Shown in pieces: positions 26,612 through 40,093 of a DNA stretch of 64,000 nucleotides. The stretch is from NCBI RefSeq assembly GCF_021155765.1, contig NC_060117.1, positions 1,000,501 to 1,064,500 on the forward strand. Direction: 5' to 3'. The notes below the pieces were generated by a model. It ran no database searches. It was not told where the DNA came from and saw only the letters and a program-made list of their open reading frames with translations. Made by a program: the position numbers and the translations under genes. The stretch's first letter is position 1. Each line of letters begins with the position of its first letter. The stretch comes from Diprion similis. Its lineage: Eukaryota; Arthropoda; Insecta; Hymenoptera; Diprionidae.

Positions 26612-29600
26612 TCACTAGATTCAGTTGTACAAGCATATCAAATTACGTGTTTCAACTCGCGGCGCGCTAAAAATATTGTAATATCTACCAAAAAAAACAT
26701 CGCAAAATAGTCATTTTCACTATATTTTCATTGTCATATATATATATATATATATATATAATATCATTGCTAATTCTTTTCTTGTCCACTAATTTCGAAT
26801 ATACGTATACATGCGATAAAGTATCATTTTTATGATCTCGAATCGTGAATATTATAAATATCAGGGGTATACTATATAGGTATTATGAAAATGACTCATC
26901 GATCGATTTATGAATGAAAATGTACAATTACGTCAGTCCCCGGTACTCTCTTAACAAATCGTCGTCGTCGAGAGAATAAGCAACCAGCCGTTAATTTATT
27001 ATACAGGTATATATCTATCTTAGCCGATTTCGCGGTATTACACCCATTATACTGTATATACAATCTTAAAACTGACTGTGCACTTGAGCGTCGACGAGCG
27101 TTTCACGTAGTCATGCAATAAGAAAAAATGACGATGGAATACTGAGCGAAAAAAAGGATTTACGGAGAGGCGGAAGAATTATATCCGGCAACTATTGATC
27201 ATCGTGTGATACTTATACACGTATTATCGAGAGAAGGAGAAGGAGGAGGAGGAGGAGGAGGAGACAAGAGAGAGAGAGAGAGAGACACGGAATACTGAGA
27301 AACGTTAGTCGACCACTTTATACTTGCGTGTGTATGCATATTGGCGCCATTATTTATCACATTTTTCACTCATGTTATACCTGGAAACGTTCGCGACGTC
27401 AAGTCGCCGGCTGGTTGCGGTTATTTAAAATAAAGTTTCTCGGATTCGCCTTCTGAAAAGAGAAATAATGAGAAAAACAGATTGTAGAAAATGAAATAAA
27501 AACAGAAGAAAAATAATATGGGAATGAAACATTTTTTTTCTTAAATACCTTGAAGGGGATATAAAAGCCTATCAACCATAGTTTGTCTGTGTGGTGTTTT
27601 TTTTTTCTTAAATTATTTTTACTTCTGGTAATCCGGGTTGCTTGGGTTATAGTAAATGGATTATAAATTAATTGTTATCAACGCAATTGTGTATTATAAG
27701 TAGAATATCATGCCACGCGGAGAATTATTGTGCAGCAAATCAAACACATTGCTAACCAGGATCTCCAATTGAATCGGTGAAAGTGAATTTCCTAATTATT
27801 TACGTCATTCGAGCTGCATATATATATATATTTAATATATCGCGGTCAAAACAAAAAATCTGTTACAACCGGAACTATACTCTACTATACTGCATAAATA
27901 CGATACACCAATGCAGGTTTCATGATATATTTTAATTCCGTTTTATCATCTCTATAAGTATGATAAGAATTGACGTTTTTTTGTTTGTTTTTTGTCTTAT
28001 TGTTTCCTCTTATTACTCTTTCTCATTGTCAGATTGTATTTGCTCACGAAGAAACGTTATATTATTAGAATCATTATTTATCAGCTGTATAAAATGGATA
28101 AAAATTTCACCCAATAACGAAAAGTTTGTGTGTGGTGCAAAATATTATATATAATGTTTATTTATGTATACACACACATCCTTTGTCGTACTTATGCGTA
28201 GTACTTTATACAGGTACTTTAACCAATAACTTGAAGATAAATCATGACGATCCTTGGATGTTATATACAGACTCTATCTTATATTACATCTATACGTACC
28301 TACTACGCCTGTAGCTGTCGTATGCTGTTGAAGCAGCGACCTTCGGAAAACGAAGACGACGAGGAATGTGACGTCATCGCGTCGTAAGAGCGCGTCATAG
28401 TAATTCTATTCGTCTCTATATTTCTCTCTCTATCTCTCTCTCTCGCTTCTCGCCTTCCCTCTCTTTTATTATACGATAGCACCGGTTTACTATTCTCCTT
28501 TTTAAGTACAACATTCCTGGCAGCTATACTGTCCATTTTTTTTCCCCCTTTCTTCTTACGCTCCACACGAAACGAGCTACTAATTATTGTATCAGGCAAA
28601 ATCTAATCTAACCTTATATTGCATCGGCAATTTTTGTCTTTAATAATTTTTTCTTCAATAAATTTTACGTGACACGAGTAATATGAAATCTCGATAATTA
28701 CCATTAGCCTTTATTAAAATGACGAAACTTAGGTTACGCGCGTGTGTGTGTGTGTGTGTGTGTGGTGATAAAATGGCGTCGATAACCGGGACCTCTGACG
28801 TCTCGGGGACATTTTCCAATATCTCTAATATAATCTTTATCGTTAGTACAGTTTTCTTTCTTCCTTTTCTTATCTTATCTTATCTTCTTCTTTTCCTTAC
28901 TTACTTACATATTATAATCGCGAAATCCCTCGAGGAGGTAAGAAAAAAGAGGCGGGGTGCGGTGGTTAAAACCGACACTTACGGCGACGACGCCACGCTT
29001 AAGCACAGCAGCAGCAACAGTCCAAAGATTCCTGGTCCGTGACGTCATCGTCGAAGCATTTCCGATCTGGTATACATACGCGCGGGCATAACTCGAGGTC
29101 TATATCCACGTATACAGGATAATCCGTTTGTACGTACATACATACCTCGACGTGTAGGTATATAATATATGTATGTATGTGTTTACCTACTCAACTCGGA
29201 TGTCGAGACTTGGAAAAAAGGGATCGGTATCAGTCATCGTCGGCGACCGGCGACGTCGCGTCGCCCTGAAACATGCGCTATAGTATATAGATTTAGGCCC
29301 GAGGTAACCGTTGTTGAAACGAGGTTAGGTAGGTACGCGGGATTGTGGGTAATTCTAGATTCCCGGTAGCACGAACCAAAAACATTGCTTACGTTATTCG
29401 CGTGGGTTTTGGTTTTTTTTTTGTTTTCATTCTCTCTTCTAATTTACGTTTCATTATTGCACGAAATGTTGCAACAGATGAAGAATCATACTTACCTAGG
29501 TATGTAGGTATTGGTTATAAAATTGTAACGAGGTGTAAGAAACGCGATTGAATCTCAGAGTTATTATTACTGTTTCAGTATCGCCCTTCGATACAGCCTT

Positions 29601-30006
29601 GAATGTAGGCAAGTAAGCGAAATTTCTCAATTTTTACTTGTTCCTCGTGTTTCCGCCTTTCATTTTTCACACCGCGCGCATAATTATCAAGAATATATAT
29701 ATATGTATATAACTATATATACATTTTTTACTCTTTCGTCGTCCCCTTAGTTTCTGGACAATCATTAACTGTTTCCTTTCCACTTTTGTCGTATTAATCG
29801 CATCGAGTACACGATTATCGTGTTTCCGAGTATACAATCGAACAATGTTGGCTAAATTTCACAGCTGTGTATAAACGTTAGTTGTTATAGGCTGCTCATG
29901 CTCATTATGGAACGGAAGAAAGGCTTGCATTCTGTGACTGCTATACCAAATCGGATTTGAAAAGATTGTGCAGGTGTCAGGTGTGCATTTCTATGGATAA
30001 CGTATG

Positions 30007-30057
<51 letters not shown>

Positions 30058-33000
30058 TATGGATATGGACATTGGAGCGCGGGTATATACATATACATAC
30101 TATAATAGTGTTTGTTAATCGTTGGGAATTGAATAGACTCGTCTACTACGGTAAAATGGTCAAACGAGTGTGATAGATAGAAAGAGCTGATTCATATTTT
30201 GTCGATATTGCACGTGACATGGATGACGTGTATCGTATACAGTATAATGTGTACGTGTAAATATGATGTGTTTTTTTTTTTCTTATTATTATTACTACTA
30301 TACACCGTATCGTTACATATTATTATTACATATAATTGTTCATATAGAACCTTTCAATTCTTTCTTTATCTTTTACGAGCTTGCATGACGTATGTTACGT
30401 ACTATGGTATGTATAAATTTCTTCGTTTTTTTTTTTTGTATTTTTTGTTTTTTTATTACAAAATTTTTATAACCGAAATGACGATAGATTGGAAAGAAAA
30501 ACTTTGGAATGTTTAATCCGCTTGAGCGTGAGGTCATGTTAGTTTTCTTATAACATTTTATGCTAAACGGCCTTGGACCGATCAACCACGAGCACCATCG
30601 CTCGATGATGCAGAGATCGTGCCGATTTCACTGAACGGTAAATCTTTTCGCAGAACGAACCGAAGAGTGATAAAGTGTTTTTGGCGATCGTAGCTCGGGC
30701 GAGGCTTGGGACGCCGTGGTAACGTCCTTGTCGCCACTTTCGCACCTACGTACCTACGTGCACACCTACATACATACATAATATTCAAACACAACCATTC
30801 CCGGGCAACCTCGTTATTATACCGACTGACTGTTACGAGGTGCTTGTTCGAACATGCAAGCAACGCTGCCGACACGTAGTAGTTCGTAATTAAATATTCA
30901 TAGAATAACCGCCGACACATACATGCACTAGTGTGCAGGTAATGTCGGTTGTGTAAATACCGATTTCCAAAAAATAATTCCACGAAAGTTGGAAGGAAAA
31001 ACCCATACAGGTATAATTTGCAGGCATATATATATGTATATGGTTTACCCAAAGTCTTTATTTTTTATTTTTTTTTTTTGGAAGAGTATCTTTCCGCTGA
31101 CTCTCTTTCCGCATTTCTTTGTCTATATACATTTAGCTTAGGTTATGGTTAGGGGTTTGACACTTTGTACTACGGATATTTTGGTACCTACTGCACGGTG
31201 TAATAATCGTTTCACATATGGTCCGCGTGCGTTCACCTTTCTTTGTCGTTGCGATATAGGATTATAACGGCGACGACGACGACGACGATGATGATGTAGG
31301 TATGAGAGGGGGTGTGGTGTACAAGTAGCTTTTCCTTACTTCTTTATAGTGAACCACTTCTCTCTCGGTTCTCCTCATCCTCGCCGTCGTCGTCGTCGTA
31401 GTCTTGTTCTATTTTTTTTTTTTTTTCTCATTTTCTACGACAGCTAGTTGGAACTTGAACTATCCATATCACAACGATCGTGCATGCACGCAGTGTTGTT
31501 ATAATCGCGTTTTTAATATACAGGAAAGAGAAATTATTATCATTGGAGAAGAGGGCTTTATTGTTATTATTATTATTATTTAGTTGTTGTTTTTTTTCGT
31601 TGGTTCATAAAACTCAACGATGCCTTTGTTCTTTGTTCGAGGGGTTGGGAAGACGTCTTGAAACACCCTTTCGGAACGAGGACTACCACTTTACCTTATC
31701 TGGTAATACTCTTGGTTGGTTGGTTGGTTGGTTGGTTGGTTGTTTGTTAATTCTTTTTTTCCTTTGTCACAGCGTATATTATACGACGTCGTGATGGATA
31801 TTGTAATGCGTAGGTATCGGGTGTCTTGGCATTGTAGATACCAAATACGACCATCACCGTGACGACGTTGATCACGTCCTAGTCGAATCGAGGTACCGCG
31901 GACACGAGGTACACGTTGTTTGAGAAAATGGACGTACTTGCGCGTTTAATTTGACCGTTCATTGTTGGTTTTAAATACTTTTATATACATGCATACGGTA
32001 TTACTAATTTTCCATAACTTTCCATTTACTTTTGTGCGCAGTAACGGTATCCATATTCTTCTGATACAGTTTCGCGAATTATTAGGTATGCGATTCCAAA
32101 GGTTGGATTCTTTATAACAGTATTATGGTGTGTAAGTAGCGAGTTACTTTGTGGAGATGAGGATGAAGTTGATCAGCGACGGTGTTGTAACGATGCATGT
32201 TTCGGAAGAGCCCTTACTTCACACCTTCAGGAATGTGTGAAATTTCGGAAACCATGATAAATAAAACGTATTCATATATTTTGACTAAAATTGCGCAGTA
32301 ATTATCCAGATTTTTTTATCCTGATGTTTCGTCGTTACGTTAACGCGGTACTAACTTCAGCCGTATTTGTGTTTAAACAATAAGTGATTGTGACCTGATT
32401 GTGAAATCATGCGCAATTTATGTTTGAGGGAATTTGTGGAACAGTATAACCTACAAGCACGTATCATCGTCCATTCGATATCTCGGGAATGAATTTTTAT
32501 TTTTATTTTTATGGTTCTCTTTCAAAGTTTAAATACTTTACTTCAAGTCGAGTTTTAAGTCTCTTTCTCTGTCTAATAAATATGACTGTCTCACGCGACG
32601 GCCTTGATGCGTGTGTGTTTTTTCTTGCTTCTTTTGTCTTCACTTTATTTATCCCAAGGTGCATGCTTAGCTTTTATTTATTTTCAACTTCTTGCCCGGG
32701 CATGGAAAACCTTACGGGTTTTGTCAGTAAAATTATTCTTTCTTCTACTTTCCTTAGAATAATGTATTTGCAAATTGATTTGAAAAAAATTCAGCTCAGC
32801 AGTATACGGACCAATCGGGACAAAACGCTGTAAGAACGATCTGGAATTCCTTTACGATGACTGGTTTCACTCTCACGCGGGCGACATTCGAAGTTTGAAT
32901 TTCCCGGTAAACTTGCGTGCTCCACCGTGTAACCGTTAAAAGGCGCGTGCGCACGCGCGTGTTTCTTCGTGTGCTGCATCTATCGACCAATAACGACGAC

Positions 33001-33274
33001 GGCGACACGCTTGAGTCACGTCGAAGCTTCGAATCGTGGTGTTTGGCGGAGGGGGCAGGAGGGGGCAGGAGGGGGGGGGGATACGAGTAAAGAGAAAAGC
33101 GGGTTTCCCCTGCAATTCGTGTTCTATCGAACGCATAGTTCATGGTATACCTGTATGTATGTATATGTAATAGATAAGCAACGTTGCGGTCACCTTTATG
33201 TCCTATCTATATACCGTGTGATGATAGCGCGGTGACAGAAACCTCGAGCAGGCAACCCACCGACTGAGAAATCT

Positions 33275-33310
<36 letters not shown>

Positions 33311-33782
33311 GAGAGAGTGAGAGAGTGAGAGGGAGGGAGGGAGAGAGATACCGTGAAACGCCGTGAGTCTTGTGACTGACTGTCAGTGTCACTAGAGTCA
33401 CGGCGACGCGAGGATCTTCTCTCGATTTTTTTCCTCCTTGTTATTTTATACTTCGGCATCGGTGCGCGCAGGCAGCGTCGTCGATGATACAAAACTGTGC
33501 GGTTTTCTCAGCGATAACAATTTAATCGGGAAAAAATGAAAGTGAAGAAAATTTAACCGGATTTTCATGTTGCAAGAAAAAGAAAAAAAAAAAAAATTAC
33601 CGTTATTATTGTCATTATTATTATTTCAATTTCGTACGATTGGAGGAAAGAAATTTTGTTTTTTTCTTTTGAACTCTGATATAATCGTGTTGGTGTCGCG
33701 TGTGACTGATCGGTTAACGTTTTAATTTGTCTCTAGAATTTGACAATAAATTTTTTTCATACCATCACTTCACGTGTATAAG

Positions 33783-33815
<33 letters not shown>

Positions 33816-34726
33816 AATCAGTACTGCGGAGAAGAAAGAAAAAACAATCGCCTGCACTCGAGTTACGGATTATACCATTTACCAATTGGATTTACACACG
33901 TTGACGATAGTCTGCGCATCTACTCTTTGTACTTTGATGATGTACGTATAGCTTTATTTTATTTTTTTTTTTTTGTTAGTTACGTTTTTAGTTAGTTAAT
34001 AGTGCGTCATTGTTGTACGGCGTTTGAGGGGGGGGGGGGGGGGGGGGAGTAGGATTAAAAACACGTTTAAAGACAAAGAGATGCGACAACAATAACAATG
34101 CGTTTTAAACGCGTTTCATTTTTATTGTTGATATATATCTATATTATTCATATCACTCGTCTATATATGCATGTGTATTTAAAATTTTCACATACATTCC
34201 GTTTCTGACTTGCGGTTATTTTTTTCTCCTATTCACCTATTATATTACTAAACTTATTTATATCGCTCGAAATGCGGCTACGAAGTTAAATCGTTATACA
34301 TATTTTCTAGATTTTTCTATAATATCATTTGGTCTATTTTTCTATTCTTTTATCGCTTTTTCCTTTCACATGCACTTTGTTGTCGAGAGATCGGAATTGG
34401 ATCAGGGGTGTCTTTTCTTCAAATACTTTTGTATTTCATTTGCTTTCTCTCTCGAAATTTTTTTTTTTTTATTTTTGTTTCTTTTTTTTTTCTCGTTGGC
34501 GTTTCATCTTGAAAATGATTTACGAGTCTCGTCGTCGATTTGTCATATTATGTCCCCGCATGCATGAAACGATATCTTTTGTTCCGATTTATATATATAT
34601 ATATAACGAACGAAACAGTCGGCAGCTGACGACGACTTGCTGCACACGTACATACATACACACACACATTACAGGCATACAAAGAATATTATCTTTGGTC
34701 CGTGGTTAACATATAATAATAATAAC

Positions 34727-34757
<31 letters not shown>

Positions 34758-36170
34758 TTCATTATCATTTTGTACCCTGTAACAAAGATAGAGACTGTCT
34801 TTCCGTCTTTCCTGCTTTCTTTCTCTTCTTCGATCTTACAAGCATATTTCATATTCTTCGGAATTCTGTCAATTTTTTTTTTTTTTCGTTTGTTTGTTTA
34901 TTTTTTTTACCAAATTTCGACTTTTTTGGACTGTTTTTGTTTTTAAATTGATTTTTTTTTCCTTTTCTCATCCACTTCTCTCTGAGATTCTATTTCTGTA
35001 TGTTTTCTTCAGTTTTGCGAATGGAGTGTATGAAAGCGATGAAATGCAAGAGCGGAACTCTGATCGTTGTGTATGTAATATAATGATATCGCAAACGCGG
35101 TTAAATATAAGGAAAAACGTTGGTCGTCGTACCGCTACTGTGTTGGGCGTTTAGATAAACCGATAAGAAGCCGGTTGTTGTTGTGTTGCTTCTGCTGGAT
35201 AAACTTTGTAATATTCCATACATACGTACATCCATACATGCATGCATGTATGGATATAATATCAAGTATAGTCCCCCTGTAGCTTGTAATGCTCGTCGTT
35301 TGCCGCGTATTCACAGTGAAAGAAAGAAAAAAATATATAAATAAATAAATAAATAAATGAAATGAAAAACGAATCAATTTACGTATTGCAATGATATTTT
35401 TTATACATCCTAGATTAATGAAGAAATGATTAGTCGCGCATTTCAAATACAATATTCTCTCCACCTCCACCTCCACCTCCCGAGTTATTTTCTTTTACGA
35501 TACGTTATTGTAACTTGAATAATTTTCTTAAATTCGTAAATCGTATAATAAATAAAAGTATTTTGTATTTCGTATTTTGTCGTATGGTCCATGGAATACG
35601 AGGATAGTTTTTTAGATACCCGCGCACCCAACGAACGTTGGCGAAGCCTATTAGAGGTTTGAGTGGTATGCTTGAAGAAAGAATATATACGTATACTATA
35701 CGTACAGTCGGGTCATATTATATTATACCTAACAGGATTTTGTTTACTGCAAAATCGACCTTGAATTTGTTTTTTTTTTTTTTTTTTTATTTTTTTTCTC
35801 TTCGTACATGTATATATACTCTTGCAACGCCTCTGTGTTCAACGAACGAGAGAAAAAAAGTGTGTGCGAAAGAGAGAGAGAGAGAGTGAGAGACAGACAG
35901 ATATAATACAGACACGCTCTTGCATCGTATGCATATATGTATATATGACACACCTAGACGCGGCTTGCAGTGATGTTTATATATATATATATGTATATAC
36001 ATATAATACAGTATGGGTTGATTGTACCGCTGATCTTGGTACGACATTTTCGGTCATTTCCCCTCTCGCGATCCAACGCTCCCTGATATTTTATCCTTTT
36101 AGTTATTATACATATTATATCGAATATATATATAATGAATTTGAAAAGTTTGGAAAGTCCTGAATCGCGA

Positions 36171-36201
<31 letters not shown>

Positions 36202-36569
36202 TATTTTGCTGGAAGTTATAAGAAAAGAATTCAAAGCTTGACGAGACTTCAAAGTAGAAAATTGTACGAAACTCAAGGCTCAATGTTCCGAAAGGGACAA
36301 AGAAGTAACTCTTGATTGCTTAGGCAATCGGTGAACGCTGCTAATCAGTTGTAAAAGGATTTAAATTTTCTAAATTATACGTAGAGATTGTGATGTAGCG
36401 ATAGAAATTTGAATATATATATATCAACTCCCGTTTTTTTTTCTCCTTTTTTTCACGGATCGTCGAACAAACCGAGTCGCTTTTTTATCGTTTGGTTTTT
36501 TTTTTTTTATCGCTGCATCGAATCCTTTATCTTTTTCTTTCTTTGTCCGTTGCACTTGCGCGTTATGTC

Positions 36570-36608
<39 letters not shown>

Positions 36609-37753
36609 CTGTATACACACAATAATAATATTTTTAAGGATATCGAACGCGCAAACTATGTACATACATACATACATTATTATGATTATAACATATGTGT
36701 ATAGATATACACACGTAGAATAATAGTCGTTGAAGAAAGAGATGATATACATATATGTATATGCTGCAGTTTGTTACGTATGCGAACGGAAGAAAAGTTT
36801 TTCTTATCTCTGCAGGTATATACCTAACGTATGATGTTATAACCTAACTTAGGTAGGTATGTGTTTAAACGATAAATTGTTACAGATAAACTTGATGTAT
36901 GTGTACGTATTACGGTGTAGAGTAAAAAGTGTTGGATCGGATTGATTGATTGCTTTTTAGTGTCAGCTGCGCATTCGTTTCTAACCGAACCTAATCTGGT
37001 CTGCGCAAATCCACGTATATATGTATATATATGTATGTTCAATATACCTGACACAGATAGATAATAGATGATATATATTTTTCGGTTATGTTGCTCGAAC
37101 GCGGACAAATGATAGATAAAAATAAAAAATGTCGATTTAATTACAATTTTTTTTTTCCTCTTAAATGAGACAGATTTAGACGATATCAGATATGCACTTT
37201 CGTAAAATCCGATCACGTTGAGGTTAATAAGGTTATCTTTGTTTAGATTGATTTTGAGGAGGAAAAACTGTTTGAAATTCGGTAAATCGTTAGAAAAGAA
37301 AACTTGATTTATATTTTTGTAAAATTTTAGTTGGTTAAAAATTTTTATTGTAGAAATAAGATGACGATGATTTTTTTCCTCTGAATGGTTCTTTGGCGAT
37401 GGTTTTAATAACTTTTTAAACTCGTCGATATTCGAGTTTAATCACTATAGTCTATAATGTGTACGTGATGTTATTATATCGTACGGTTGATACAAATCTT
37501 CCTCGCCAACTTCAGTGGGTTGTAATTTTTTTACGATGTAAGAAACGTCGATCCTAACGAAGTGAATTTTTTCGTCTATTATGCAGCCTCTTTCGAACGT
37601 ATTTATCCACACACGTTACTACATGCACATCTATACCTCCATACACGTGCCCCGGCACACAATGGATGCGTAAAAATAATATTTTCACGTTTTACATACC
37701 GCAGGAATGCATACACGCGATACACGCATGTCGTTAAATATTCATATATATGT

Positions 37754-37790
<37 letters not shown>

Positions 37791-40061
37791 TATCAGGTCT
37801 ACACGGCAGGCACCGACAGGCACAAACTACCACGTATAGGTATATGTCGCGTCTGGTAAAGTATCGGATGCAACTACGCATATGTGTGTATGGATGGATG
37901 GATGGATGTAGATGCGCGATGAGGAAAAACCCCGCAGTTTGCTTGCGCGGACGACTGACAATGGTCAAGTTCTCTGTTTCTCTATCTTCATCCCTCTTTT
38001 CATATTTTTCTCTATCTTTTTCTCTCGATGACGTTTTTCCTCGACGGATTATATACATGTGCAAATATGCTTGCGCATTTATTATTTTTCTTTTTATACT
38101 TATTGAGAAAATTTCTGCGCTATTATTTTCTTGTGACGAAGTGTAGAAAAGAAAAAGAGATAAAATCAATTTTACATGTCAAGTTTTTACAGAGTATCAA
38201 AGTCTTCTTTTTATGCCGTGTAATAGTTCTGCCTTTACCGACCGAGCGAACTCATCCGTTGTAAGATATCCGTTGAAACGGGGAATAACGACACGTTCCT
38301 AAAAGCACACATTTCTTGGGATATGAGTAACCTTTCTCGATTCCGCTGCTAAAAAGGTCGTTTGTTTATTTGATATAGGAAGAAAACGGATTAGTTCGCT
38401 CGGTCGGTAAAGGTAGGACTGCTGCATCGCGATCAGGTACAGAGAATCACGTCAGACATTTTCGGACTGTGTGTGAGTCTGTCTGTGTTGAATTATCTTT
38501 GGCTCAATCGACGCGTCTTTGTTTCACTTAGAACTGATTAGATCTTCGGTCTGATCAGTGGCGGTAGTTTACAAGTTATTAGAACGAATACATTAAAGAA
38601 TTGAAAATAGTAAACGATTTTATCCTCGAGATGGATTGACGGACTTTCATGAGTTTAGGAAATTTTCTTTGTCTAGAAGTGATTAAATTTTGCATCTCAT
38701 TTGTCACGTTGTTTTCAAGTTATCTTAATTTTACAAACGTTGAGAAAAAAACAACAATTTCATGGATCAACGGATTTCTAGGCTTTTCAGTCTAAATCGA
38801 AGTGACTCTTCTTTTTATCTAAGACTGACTCGAAATTTTGGATTTCGTTTGTCTAACAGTTTTCAAGTCGTTTGAATAAAAGAAAATTTTTGAAAAAATT
38901 GAAATTCCAATTGTTGATGTATTACGATTTCAAAATGCATTTCAGCGGCAAGTTTATATGCTTGTCCATCAAAGTCAGCCAAATCAATTTTTTTTTTCTG
39001 GGATTGGTGTCTGCCCCCCCCCCCCCCCCCCCCCCCACTTAATTCAAACGTAATAAGTAAAAAGAAATATATCTCCCGTTAGAGTTGTTCATTTCAAACA
39101 GATAAAGATAATAGCGATAATTCGGAGAGAAGGATGAAAAAGAGGAAGCAAATTAAAGGGAGTACGAAGCTTAAAATAATTGATCTGCTGAAGTTAGTAA
39201 CTGTGAGCGTAACGAAAGATCATTCGGCGAAAAAAAGTCACTATTTTGCAATTTTATAGTAACATCGAAGTATCTCGAAATTCTTCAACCATGAAAATTT
39301 CTTCTTCCTTGGTATTACAACTTACTGCAAGTAAGTCTATTACTTGTGGAGGTTGGCCCACGGGGGGGGGGGGGGGGGGGGACTTTGCGTCTGCGTGTGT
39401 GTGTGTGGAAAATTCGGAAAGTTATTTTCGTCCACCACGAAATGCTTGGCTAGCGCGAACAGCGAGAAGAAGAGAGCGTCTTTATATGCATACCTATATG
39501 TGTATGTAAAAGTTTGGTAGTGGTAGTTGGTGGTGGTGGTAGTGGTGGGTAGTAGAAGGTAAAAGCGTTGCGAGATCCTCGTCGTCGACGTCGCTGCTGC
39601 TGCTGCTGCTGTTGTTGGTGGTGCTGGTGGTGGTGGTGGTGGTGGTGGTGATGATGTTGCCGCTTCGACGTCGTCGACGTCGACGGCGATTTTTGGCTAC
39701 ATAACCCACGGTCGGGGGGTTTCAGTTTTATAGAGGCAGGCGTCGACGGAAGACGGTAGTAGTTAGCTTTTAATAATATATAGATATCTCTATATATACA
39801 TACCTTACATCTCGAGGATATACATATAAGAGTAAGAAGAGTATAAGAACAAGAAGAGAGGAGAAAAAGGAGAAGAGAAGGAAGAAGAGGAAAAAGAGGA
39901 AGACCGTCTCCGCTGATCTATTATAACTCGCGGTTCCGTCGTTACGCCTCGCGTAATATTCGCACGACGATAAAAAAGAAAAAAAAACAACAACAACAAC
40001 AACAAGAAAAACTAAACGAACGAACGATCTGTAATTTATTTGATTTGTATATTTATTCTTC

Positions 40062-40093
<32 letters not shown>

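Noticed and set aside
30582-31052. 156-aa minus-strand frame
   Set aside because: Biased composition, includes tandem TAC/ATA repeats, no family resemblance and no splice context.
37562-38169. Overlapping frames of 194 aa (+) and 188 aa (-)
   Set aside because: Open on both strands through AC/AT-rich microsatellite DNA; no domain or conserved motif.
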